This document shows, one piece after another, positions 22,199 through 33,068 of a DNA stretch of 64,000 nucleotides. Source of the stretch: Pomacea canaliculata (lineage: Eukaryota > Mollusca > Gastropoda > Architaenioglossa > Ampullariidae); assembly GCF_003073045.1 (NCBI RefSeq), contig NC_037595.1, positions 3,472,001 through 3,536,000 on the forward strand, in the 5' to 3' direction. How positions within the stretch are numbered: position 1 is the first letter of the stretch; every line of letters begins with the position of its first letter. The notes under the pieces were generated by a model. It worked only from the letters and a program-made list of their open reading frames with translations. It was not told the origin of the DNA and did no database searches. The position numbers were made by a program, and so were the translations under genes.

Positions 22199-25100
22199 TC
22201 ATGATGGGGATGAAGCAGGAGTAGACTGCTGTGACAAGCTGGCGAGGGCTTCCATAGGCAGTTCTTCTGGTGCCGTCATGATCCTTGTTTCCTTGCTGAT
22301 ACGCAGCACACTTTCCAGCATTACTGCAACAAACAATGAGACTTACTCTCTCTTGTATTAACATACACTTAAAATGTTAACATAGTTCTTTCCTCGCCTG
22401 CAGTGCTCTGAGAGTGAGAGAAATATAAGCAAGCTACACAAAAATGCTCTACCTACTGCCCACTTTTCCCAACGCAAAAATCAAAAATATCAATCTATGA
22501 TTAATCCAGATTACAAAACTCCTGTCTGCAATAACTACACTCTCCTTGCCCTAACAGTAAAATGCACTGCAACAATTTTTTACTTGGCTACCATAAAGAT
22601 TTGCCTGCTTCCTCAGTCACTGGCTGCCATAAAAATACAGAAATCACAAGAATCTTGCATTTTTAAGCACACAATTTCTAAAAGGTCATCATGCCATGCA
22701 TCTCTGTACTGATACATTACTGGGACTTTCTTACAAACACTTCAGTAAAAATCAATAATACATGCCATGCAAGGCATTAAAAGAATGTAGAACTTTTTGG
22801 TTAATAAAACTGTTTTCACTGCCCCTTCTGCAAACAACTGCCTCCTTTCCAAACTGCTACTTTTATAGAGACTTGTAGAAGATAAGGCAACAAGGGAAAG
22901 GATATTGGCATCCTTCAAAAATGTAAAAAAAAAAAAACCTAGCCCTAAGAAAAATGCATTCTTATACTTCACTTACCCACAACTTAAAATTATTGTTTTC
23001 ACAAAAGAATATGTATGAATGTTGTTTAAGAGACTTAATATATCAAATCATAAAAGTTCTCTGACGCTGTCTGGTAATAAAATGTGTTCTGTGTCATGCT
23101 GCATCTTGTTTCATCTGTGTTTCTGGTCTGTTGTCGTGTTCGCTTCATTTGAAGATGCAGTTGAACATCTGCGAAAAGCTGCTAGAAGACCGGCAGCTGT
23201 GGAGTGTTACACGTCACCAGCACAGTGTGGCACCACAGCATAACAAGGCACCAAACAGAAAGGGCTGGACAGAGATGTGTGACAGTCTTGTGTCATCTAT
23301 CATCTTTTGGCTCATCTTGATGTACTCACTCTTTCGAAGATTGGACAGACTTGCTCTGTTGATAGTCCAGTCTCCTAAGGTGGCCAAGAATGATTTGGAA
23401 TCGTTTGTGGACACCAGTGTCTTGAAGGAATCAAACAGTGGCCGAACCAGAAAGCTGAACTGATTGCAAGTTAAGGCACTCACAAGAAAAAAACAAAAAC
23501 TAAATATCGTAGCTGCAGTGTTGCAAAGTCATTCTCTTCCAGTTAAAATGTGATTAACTGTTATGTACCTGGAACCTAAATGTAAAGCAAGAGTTTATCT
23601 TCTTATAAAAACAAGAAATGTGCCTTACTAGCTTTTTAAACAACTTAGATACACTAACTCATAGTCCTTTTACAAATCACCACCAAGGCAATAATATCAA
23701 AAGTATTTTAATATTGTATCCTTATACCGATGATCATTTTTCTTCTTATACCATCAAACTCCCTTTCATGGCTGCTTTTAATTATACATTCCAACTACCA
23801 GTATGTCAGACAAACAGATACAGATAGAAGAGACAACTGGTAGTCAAGGGGATTCAAAAAAATTATATATAGATATATATAAAAATAAAAAAAATACACA
23901 CAAACAGCTGTAAAGAAGGATACAATCCAGAACTTCCAGTTTGTCTTGACACGGGAGGCAACATAGTCGTTGTACATTTGGTCAAGAGAGATGCGATCTG
24001 GTTCTTCGACTTTCAACCCTGCAGCTGGAAGTCGTTCTTGAAATGAGCTGCAACAATGGTGGGATAGATTAGAGATCTGCTCCTGTGTTTAACTATGTTT
24101 TGTGGCTAGACTGAGGGCTAAGGAAGGTTTGTATTAGGGGACTGAGGGTAAAATTAGGCCAAAGAAAGTGAAGAGGAACTTACCAACTACCTGAAAGAAC
24201 AGGGAGAAAAGTTATGTATAGCTCAAATAAGGCAGCTCATACAGGGTACAGAAACAGGAGGGACAAATAGAAACTGGCTGCCAAGCTGGGTAAAAAAAAA
24301 AACTAGGCCTTGTTTTCTTCTTCTGTTGTCTTCAATTTCCCTCCACAAAAATTCTTAATGTATACCGATACAAGCACTGAATGCAGAGAACTCTTTCCTT
24401 CTGCTGTTAAGTTCAGATGAAAAAAAAAAAGAATGTGTCCTCATCTGAAACTGACCCTGAATGGCTACCTTTATCACTACTGAGTCACTTTGAACTATTA
24501 AAATTCCAACCAAAAACATAAATTTTGGGATAAAATTTTAAAGACAAAAAAAAGTTGAGTGGGGGAAAAAAATCTTACAAGTATGGAACTTTTTGGTGGG
24601 AAGGGGACTTAAAACTACAGTGACACTTTTCCCATGGAATGTTATGGGGAAAGGATAAAAAAAAAATTTAATCACCTGCAAAGAAAAGTGGTTACGGTTA
24701 GAGATGCAAACTGATCAAGTGTGAAGTATCACACAAGCACAGATATGCAACATACCACATCGTCCGAAGTGCACTTCAGCATTAGGTGTAGCTGATGACA
24801 AAAACTTACTGAATTTCTCTGCTCAGGGACTCTATTTCCCGGCGGAGGCTTCCTGCTTCCGTCGTGTACCTCTCGCGATCGGCCTTAAGGTGCCGACAGT
24901 ATTCCGCCGCTAGAGATACGGAGATAGGTCAGAATTTTGGTAAGGGTGCCCGTCATAACTAATGGGCACGTCTAACTAAAGCATTGACAATCATCATGTG
25001 TCACCGACATGAAAAACCCCAAAGCACGATGGGAGAAAGCATAGTAGTCCTGTGATCTCTGCCCTGCCAGCAAACAGTGGATCTGGCCATGTACCGACAT

Positions 25101-28100
25101 GACCATCACAAGGTTCTCTTTCTTGCTAACGCAGAAAGCAAGTGATTCCCCTCTTAATTAACTACTTCTGCTTTTTTTTCTCTTTAATTTATGATAAAAA
25201 CATTAAAAATTTCCAAAGGGCTAAGAGGGGCAACCAGGGAAGAGAACCATATCTGCTATTCAGGGGAGACACCTCAAGACATCCTTACCTTTTTTGGCTG
25301 AAAAGAAAAATATTAGTTTTAAAAAGGGGAGGAAGCATTGAAACAATCCTCACCTTTTGTCAGAATGATTGATTCGCTCATCTTCCCCTTGTCTGCCAAC
25401 GATGGCACTTGTATCTTCAAGTCTTCCAGTCGAGTCTGCCAAAAGTTTTAATTAAAACATATTTTATTATTATAGTCTGGAAGATTTTCTCTGAAGAAAA
25501 ATAAGGAAAGATCACATTGTCATAGGAGAGACCATACCCTCATTTTTTGTGGTTCAATAGCTTTGTTTTCAAAGTAACAAGCTGAAAATAAGTTTACCTT
25601 GATCTTATCTCGGCGTTTGAGCTCTGCACGTTTGTGTGAAGGCCGCTTGTGACGAGGAATGGGGTTACTCTGTCGCCGGTCACTTCCACTGTCACTTGAA
25701 GATGATGAGGCAGGAGACTCTGGGGAGGTAAAAGGAACCGGAGTAGCTCCACCTTCAGCGAATGAGCCATCAGCATCCAGAAGGTTATCGCTCTCTGATG
25801 AGATTATGTCCCCTGACAGGGAGGCCATAAGGTCGTCAAAGCTGATAGATCCATATGCAGTGGTGTTGAACCATGAGTCTGATAACGATGCACCACCAAA
25901 ATCAGCCTCCTGCAATTCATTAGATTGGTATTTAATGGTCAATAAATCCTGCACAGCAAATCTGTATAGGGCAGAAATTACAACTTCAAGATGCGATAGC
26001 TTAATTTTTGTTTTGAAAGGTGATCAGAAGGGGGTGAAAGTGCTTATGTAAATATCAAAAACAGTAAATAAGACAGCTTTTATAGTTCTAAACATACCAT
26101 TCCCATAAAGTTAGTGAGGTGTAACATCTTTACTGATAGCAATGCCCAGATGCTTTTGAGAAATCTATAAGAACTATATATAAGTATTTAACTACCAGAC
26201 AATTTAATGGCTTAGCTGTTTTAATGTGCATGCATATGTAAAGAAGCACTGTCTTTAGTATAAGAGTTGACCAAGTTTTAACATTACTATCATATAAAAC
26301 TTAGCTTAACATTTTTCCATCATTAGCTTTAAGCCACTTTCAGTGCTACTTTTACTGATTTACAAACATGTACTGAAGGATATTGTTGATTTGTCCATCA
26401 CATATGCATGTTTCATCCTGCTCAAGATTATGTCCCTTGGATAGAAGTGAAGGCCATACTGACAGATGAACAGGCTGAGCAGCAATTAACCATAACTAGA
26501 CTTGCATTTTCACCGATTATCAAAAAAAAAAAAAACTTTTTATAAAACACAGAAATCAAAAATTGTCTCCTTAATAAAGGCTATCCCAAAACTAAAACCT
26601 CGCAAGTCTAACCCCTCATATAAGGTCAAAGGAGGAAATGGACAGAACAGGTAAGGGATTCTTCCCCCAAGAAGGCCAGCTAACAATGACCATGACAATT
26701 TCTTTATTCGGATGGTTTGTGCCCATAACCGATACGTTGCTGGCTAACAGGGCTCTAGTGAGACTGACTAGCTTAACAGGACAAAAGTGAAACAAACTTG
26801 AGAAAAGATTAGAACACAGAATGTTTGCAGATTCAGCAGAGACAAAGAGCCACAGATTGTAAATGTTTTGCTTCAAAAACAATAAATCTCAATAATGGGA
26901 ATTTCAGATGGCAGAAGGAAAAAGTACTATGGAAATACACTCCTGCTACATCCTCACCTGGCCTGGAGTAGGGCAGCAGAAAAAACACCCCATGGGGTAG
27001 TCTTTCTTCTACACCAAGTTTGTAATAAAACTTCCTGGGTACTGAATACATATCTTAGCAAATCCTCAAAATTAGGTCGTCAAGTGCCAACTACAATCAA
27101 ATTTATGCACTTTGTATTGCAGAATCTCCTTGAAAACTGAACAAAAGCCCCAACTCAGTAAGTTGAATGGTAGGGTAGGTAGACAAAGAACACCTTGGGA
27201 GTTCTACCCCTGCACACACATCGGTAATGCCACTGACAGCACCGCCTGATTAGTACCAACATGTTTATCAAAACACGTGTACATACGGTACATGTGAAAT
27301 TACCTCACCACAATGTCAAGAAATTAAAAAAAAAAATAGTGTTAAAGAATGTAGGACCGTATTCAAAGACTGGAAGGGATAATGATTATATAAAAAAAAA
27401 AAAAATATCGAACGGTCCACCATGCATCCTGCAGCAGTTTAGTGGTTCGGCCACTTGACTAGTTCGATCAGCCAACACTGAAAACATACCCTATATGATG
27501 CTCTGATGTTTGAAACCATTCACGAAGACTATAAAAAGGAAAATAAAATAAAACCAAAGTGATGTTATATTTATAGAATGGCCTCATTTCCATAGTGGGA
27601 GAATAGTGTCAGTTGTATTATTGCACACAACTTCTTTTACAAATCTTCTATGATTGGACGGTTGAAACATTTCCCGCCATTGGAATTCGGCGTCTAAGTA
27701 TGAAAGCGGTTGGCGGTTATTAAAAGGTTTTAAAGAAAAAAGCAGTAATGGAAGTTTCAACGTATGCGTTACTATTGTGCGCACGGCACACAAGTTGGTC
27801 CAGACAGGGACCTTGACCTCCGACTGATCACGCCATGTGTAGGCCTGGCACTTGTGTACCAAGGGAAAGCATCCTGCCAGAGCATAAGTGAGGCATGTGA
27901 TCGTCGCATGGCAAGAACACCATTGGTTATTGGGTGAGGTAACGTGACTGTGACGTCAACATTCTCTAACTGCGTATAAAAGCCAGCTCACGCCACTATT
28001 TGGATTTCGTCGTCGCTGGCGGACGAGAAGCATGCTCTTATGTCGAAAAAGAAATGCTGCTGAAGAAATTTAACAAAGGACGAACCCCGTCCGTGCTGTT

Positions 28101-28320
28101 TTCTAGATCTACTCATGACGGGATAACAAAACAAGTCTTCCGAAAGAAAGATTACCGCAATTACATTAAAATGAAAAGTCTTCTGAGAGATGTGAACTAT
28201 ACCTTATAGTTAAAGACAAAAATAAATAATGTATTCTCTTACCTCTCCTAGTGACGGTATAGGTTGATTGGTAGTGGAGTCAGCCAGGGGCAAAATCGTC
28301 CCCGACTCAACCGCAATCAT
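22199..28320 (-). CDS. Mondo/Mlx-family bHLH-zipper transcription factor, short paralog A
   Basis: Exons: 28320-28243, 25948-25598, 25435-25354, 24909-24810, 24047-23924, 23459-23330, 22323-22199 (stop TGA). The exons sum to 990 nt, 329 residues, all phases consistent. Order: short N-terminus, acidic/Ser-rich segment (about 27-115), basic region H-x-x-A-E-x-x-R-R, helix 2, leucine zipper (to about 208), then a C-terminal domain with QERLPAAGL, NWKFWIFSFLVRPLFDSF and a helix ending near LRISKETRI. The WKFW-F-RPLF-SF block is characteristic of MLXIP/MLXIPL, whereas Mlx has a different sequence there. Canonical Mondo proteins are roughly 800-1000 residues with five conserved N-terminal regions; none is present. 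By family, the role is E-box transcription control, probably as a heterodimer shuttling between cytoplasm and nucleus. Exon 2 could alternatively start at 25909, removing 13 residues in frame. Confidence 0.85.
23330..24909 (-). CDS. Gene A zipper and Mondo-type dimerisation exons
   Basis: Exon 24909-24810 carries helix 2 end and zipper (YCRHLKADRERYTTEAGSLR). Exon 24047-23924 carries LPAAGLKVEEPDR and ends NWKFWI. Exon 23459-23330 starts FSFLVRPLFDSF and ends NLRK. Sizes are 100, 124 and 130 nt, identical to gene B exons 12719-12620, 12300-12177 and 11575-11446. Confidence 0.88.
25598..25948 (-). CDS. Gene A activation-type segment and basic region
   Basis: 117 codons, phase 0-0. Acidic, aromatic stretch (SDSWFNTTAYGSISFDDLMA), then Ser/Pro-rich linker, then NPIPRHKRPSHKRAELKRRD and the donor AAG|GTAAAC inside helix 1. 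The bipartite basic cluster before helix 1 could also serve as a nuclear localisation signal (inference). Confidence 0.85.
27922..27982 (+). promoter_or_regulatory. Plus-strand core promoter: two inverted CCAAT boxes, CRE, TATA
   Basis: ATTGG twice (about 27922-27933), a palindromic cAMP response element TGACGTCA at 27951-27958, and TATAAAAG at 27975-27982, all with normal promoter spacing. It lies inside intron 1 of gene A and points towards the gene A promoter. Initiation is predicted near 28005. Confidence 0.55.
28054..28209 (+). CDS. Candidate 51-residue basic ORF downstream of the CRE/TATA promoter
   Basis: The ORF begins MLLKKFNKGRTPSVLFSRST and ends at TAG 28207-28209; AATAAA follows at 28221-28226. 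It is rich in Lys/Arg with no recognised domain. Two earlier ATGs (28032, 28040) open short frames, which argues against efficient translation, so the transcript could be non-coding. It ends just before the gene A first coding exon on the other strand. Confidence 0.3.
   Translation: MLLKKFNKGRTPSVLFSRSTHDGITKQVFRKKDYRNYIKMKSLLRDVNYTL
28243..28320 (-). CDS. Gene A first coding exon
   Basis: 26 codons from an ATG at 28320 to the strong donor GGAGAG|GTAAGAG. The sequence includes ESGTILPLADSTTNQPIPSL and has no known domain. It is chosen as the first exon because a TATA box lies 90 bp upstream and the phase-0 donor fits exon 2. A 12-codon upstream ORF (ATG at 28379) would precede it if transcription starts near 28385. 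Confidence 0.65.
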
Positions 28321-28409
28321 AGCACCTGTCCGAGTATATTTTACTCTGAAGAGAACGGAGCTGGTAGACAGTCCACCATAAACTGTATCCGCAATGGAAA
28401 ACCCACGCG

Positions 28410-28416
28410 TTTTATA
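28410..28416 (-). promoter_or_regulatory. TATA box of gene A
   Basis: TATAAAA on the minus strand, 90 bp upstream of the proposed ATG. A CCAAT-type element (28467-28471, inverted on the gene strand) lies about 55 bp further upstream. Initiation would be expected near 28385. Confidence 0.6.
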
Positions 28417-29689
28417 CCGAGCCCATAATGCACCGCGCGCAGTGGTAACGTGCGAAGCATGTTTATCCAATTAGGTTAAATTTTAAAACGTCAAAGAAAG
28501 ATGATGATTATAATATAAAGACAATATTATTTCCATTTTGTTTAAACCTTGAATGTGAAGAAAATGTACTCTTTATTAATAATCATAATACAAAAAAGAA
28601 CAACCTCGGTTCGGTACAATGATTCCCATTGGTCCAAATTTAATTTGCATAGAGGCCCACTGTGGGTAATTTTACACGAAGAGGCACTCTCCCACGTGGT
28701 GTGCAGTTTGCTAATAATCCATATCTGCTTACTATAATGTTGAACATGCGAGGTCAGTGACATTTTAGAGCACCTTACATTATATGGGTGTTAAGTTGTG
28801 AAATTGTTAGGATCAAGCTCAAAGCCGACTAGATTAAAAATATGCAGTACAGTACGTACGAGGGTTGTGAGGTCTGGGGCTCCGTAAGGGAGAATTTGTG
28901 CGAACGAAACAGTTGGTCCAGGCGGGATAAAGTTTGCTTAGAGCATGCTAAAAGCGATTATTCCCACGACCACGTGTAGCCAAATAATTTATTATTAGGA
29001 CTCTGACGGAAGGGGAGGATATTTGTGGGGAGTAGGTCACGGGGTAGTGACTATCCTGGTTGGGTGTCTGATCTGTATTGTTGCTGAATTCACCACAGCT
29101 GCTCTTATATATACGGTTTTTTAATAACACGATGCAGCTATAAACTTGTTAAAATGCCATGGTTATGTGTGCTATTGAAAGAAACTTTGATTATAATATA
29201 CACGAAACACGTGTCATGTTTTCGCATTTAGTTTCCACAGTCGGGCAGTAGGCCAGTAAGCACATTTTTCAGCGTTGTAAGAACGCGACAAACTCTTTTT
29301 CAACATGGCGTCATGCAAAGCTAGTACATGTATACGTCTGCTTACACGAAGAAAACAGCGGAAAGAGTATAGCGAGGATGCCACAAAATCACGCAAAAAT
29401 ATGTTTAAGGCAACCGACGCAGTTTTTTTTTAAAATATTAATATTAAGGGTGCTGAAACAAGGTAATGTTATTTCTAGTCTTTGTACTCAGCGCTAGCGA
29501 CCCTTTCAGGTCCTGTGTCACAACTGAGGGTGCTTTCCCAACCATGTTTTCGTTGACGTCCTCATTGTTTAGACAACACATGAAAACCGAAAGCATTGCT
29601 TCAACTGAATAAAAGTCAAGAATGTATTGAAATTTATGTCATTCCCCTTTTCAAAATGAGATCACAGAACTCTTTGTTTTGAGATGTTA

Positions 29690-29790
29690 TTGTGTCTATA
29701 TTTTTTCTATGCAAAGCGCTTTGAGCTAGCCTTTCATGGTGAGGTGAAATGCTCAGTAAATTTACTTTATTATTGTCATTAAAAATAGCT
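29690..29790 (+). mobile_element. LINE/SINE 3' tail of the AAGCGCTTTGAG...TTTACTTTATTATT type
   Basis: Contains GCAAAGCGCTTTGAGC, then about 35 bp later AAATTTACTTTATTATTGTCATT. This closely resembles the 3' terminus shared by many L2/CR1-like elements and their SINEs in molluscs (from memory). No coding part is preserved here. Confidence 0.5.
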
Positions 29791-29923
29791 CTTGATAAAT
29801 AGCATGCTGAAATACTGCTCCTGTGTTGTTCAATGTACTAATTTCTGAACAGGCATCTTTCCAGCTGTCTATAGATTTTACTATCCTCCGTTCAACATTA
29901 TTTTGGTCGTTTGAGCTAGATTA

Positions 29924-30061
29924 CAGGGGTACCCAACCCACGGCCCGCTCATTTTAACTAGCGCCAACATAATTTCATTTTTAGTGTGATCATTCTGATA
30001 AAACAGCCATGTTCTGGCCCGCGAGTGCGGCACTCGAGCGAGAAAAGGTAAGGCACCGCTG
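29924..30061. mobile_element. hAT-like miniature element with terminal inverted repeats
   Basis: The left end CAGGGGTACCCAACC pairs with the right end, whose reverse complement is CAGCGGTGCCTTACC (11 of 15 match). Inside the left end, CGGCCCGC recurs inverted as GGCCCGCG near the right end. Flanks AGCTAGAT (29914-29921) and AGTTAGAT (30062-30069) match at 7 of 8 bases, as for an 8-bp target duplication, although two bases (TA) separate the left flank from CAG. Length 138 bp, non-autonomous. Confidence 0.5.
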
Positions 30062-32873
30062 AGTTAGATCCATTTTCGTTCTACACGATAATTGCATACC
30101 TACATTCTCCCCATCAGCAGCAACAAAGATGTCAGATGTCCCCACAAGACTTGGAGGCGTTATAGAAATTGTCACCGGGCTACAGTTCGATATTGGTCTA
30201 CATTTGAACCATTGTTACTAACAGATGACAAATCGATTTTGACCCAACAGTAGAGGAATTCCCAGGTAACAAATAGTTATCGTTCAGTTAAACCAGTAGG
30301 TCTTGAAATGTTTACTAAAGTATTCTCCTACTATTAAATATTAAGGCTTCTTCTCTACTATGAGTAGAATGTAGGGATAACCAAACTGTTGGAAGGTGAT
30401 TAAAAATAAGCTTTGTCTTGGATGTGGCCAGAAGACGCCCGAATTATGTAACACCTACACACATTGGAGCTGTGGTCCAGAAGATCGAATTATTTCAATT
30501 TTTTGAAGGTTTTGTTTTAATTGCAGTTTTTGAAAATTTACTTCTCAACATAACTATGCAGTGAATTTCCTAGACATCAATTTAAAGTTAAAAACACATG
30601 CGCGCGCACAACCACACATACACACTCGCGCGCACAAAATTGCAACTCCAGATAGAAATCCTGAAATAGAAAGTTTAAAGGAACTTTTAAAATAAAAGTT
30701 TGATATTTACATATATAAAAATATTTAAATGTACGCATATTTTACATAACGATCAAAGTAAGAAGTTTATAAATATGCTTTAATAATAATTTGCAAACCA
30801 TCAGGCATTTGAATTTTTGAAAGTGATCGACAAGGAGTGAAACAGCAAATGTCATTCGGCATCGACTGTGTTTTTTGTTTTGTTTTGTTTTTTGGAAGGG
30901 GGCAACTCATGACAACTGTGTTAAGATTATTTTGTGTGTGTGGTTAAACACCTGTTCGATCCTGCAGCACGAAAAGCGACGACACTGTCAGCAGGTTATG
31001 CCGCCGTGTGGTGCACTAACCAAAATACTCTGCACCTTTCAACTTTGGCAACAGCTCTTTACCCGTGCACCAATGGTGCACACTCCGTCTAATGCCAAGG
31101 TCAGTTGTCAAGGTAATCTTGGCGCCGGGGGGTCGTTTCCTCCCACTACTTCTAGACTTCGAGCAAGGCACATTTGGTGTGGCGGGTGGTGAGCAGGTTA
31201 GCTATAGCTGCAGTGTTGTATAGATAAACTTTGCAGAGGTCATTAGTTTACGAGCCAGATGAAGGGGCGGGGATTTCAAAGCATTTCTAGAACTAACAAG
31301 AATTGTAGCGGATGCAAAGGTGAATATAGACACAGATAACCTCGCAACACAGCATGTCCTCTCAGTTAAATGTTAATTTTTGCATTTAAGAGCGAACGAC
31401 TTAAGATGATCTGTTTGTAAGTTTTTCTAAATGATATAATAAGAAAGTGTTTTTTTGTTTGTTTGTTTTTTGCGAGTGATGGAAGATTATTTACATTAAG
31501 AGAAAAAAATAATCTTATGTAACTAATGGTTAGACTCATGATAACTTAACTCACGACCTATTTGTCAAATATGCAGTTCGATTAGTTATTTTTACTTTGG
31601 GCCGCTCTTCGAAGAAGAATGGGGCAATATATGTCAACATAACCAGTTGTTCAGTTAGCAGCGTGGAAGTATGTACTGCTGTGTCGCCTGTGTGGTACTG
31701 TCTCGGATCAGGTCTATCGCTACAGTCCCCTCCCACTACTCATCTGTCGCTACCTCAGGATTAGCTGTGGAACGGAAGCGTTGTAAAAAGTAGAGGTCGG
31801 CTGATAAGCAAGAGGTCCCCGTCTGACAACATAGGGCTTTCTAGAGCTTTGTCTATTGATAGGAGGTAACGCTTCCTAACGAGCAGGACGTCGGCCATTT
31901 TGTCAGGTGAAGGGCAAAGGTTTGACCGCTGCTGACCGTTAGCAAACTTGTATCAGATCTTTGTCCTCTCCGCGCTGCTTGAGGCAAATAACAATAACGT
32001 TGATTTGCCTCTGAGATAAGCACTTAGCGACTACGTTTCTATCAAAGGTCAACCGCTCGGCGTCTACAAATCCAGCAACAAAGGGCGTGTACGGGGTCTT
32101 TAGTCTGTCTCTTCGTGTCCCACTATCATAGACACATTATTGTCACGTGCCACTGCACAATGGAAGGAGGAAATTAAACAACAAAAGCTGCATGGGCACC
32201 TCTAGTATCCCTTCCCTTCAGCTCTTAGATATCTTAAACTGTTTCGTCAAAAGAGGCACTTTCTTATCGTTCCACCCCACCTCACCACCACCCCCCGCTT
32301 TTATTTAAAAGGATTATTTATTTGTCCAAAGGTCGACTATAGAAAGTACACAAATCACAGCCCCCCTCGCAGCAAATTTTAAAATACGAAACACAGCTGT
32401 TTGCGCAGCTGCATGGGGTTTTAGAAACATACATCTCCATCATACATGTAATCAAACTCGTGAGTGTGATATTAATAGAAGGCTTTGGCTCAGATATGAA
32501 GGATGATCTACCCGACGTCAGACCCTTTCCATCCCACCTCACCCGAATGAAGATTACAAAGTCATCTATTTTTGGTTTCAGTATGCTTAAAATAGTATTC
32601 AACGTGCCATAAAAATATGTTGTGCATGCAAAAATCTGTTCTGTGTGTGTGTGCGCGCGCGATCTTAAGGTGGGTTGAACGCCTGCTGAGGGTGTGTGCT
32701 AGTTCACCTTAATTTGTGTATCTGGGTGTCAATGCGTTTTGAGTCCGTTTTCAGTGAAGGGAAAAGTCGATACCTAAATAAACAGACAAATAAAATTTAA
32801 TAAAATAATCAAGACCACTGCCACAAACAAAAAACAACAGATCTCCGACAGAATATATATAAGAAAATTGTTG

Positions 32874-33068
32874 CTAAAGATCAGGATTTGAAATTGGTAA
32901 AACAAAGGGATATTTCTTGATATGGTTTGCTCTATAGTAGTCCATTCTTTTAGTTCCCACAAAGCCCATAGAATAAGCTCCCTGGAAGTTAGCACGCATG
33001 ACTGTGGAATAAAATGTTGCTGGATTGAGTCCTGCTGGGTTCTGTGGTTGGGAAACTTGCATCTGCAC
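32874..33068 (-). CDS. Unrecognised ORF, possible exon
   Basis: Minus-strand frame with ATG at 33062 reading MQVSQPQNPAGLNPATFYST and later YSMGFVGTKRMDYYRANHIK, ending at TAG 32874-32876. The composition (Pro, Asn, Tyr, balanced codons) looks more protein-like than its surroundings. It ends in a stop, so it could be the last exon of an unseen gene or a retrocopy. I do not recognise the family. Confidence 0.3.
   Translation of the reverse strand: MQMQVSQPQNPAGLNPATFYSTVMRANFQGAYSMGFVGTKRMDYYRANHIKKYPFVLPISNPDL

Noticed and set aside
28000-28053. N-terminal extension of the 28.05 kb ORF
   Set aside because: It begins with TTG, not ATG, and lies at or before the predicted transcription start.
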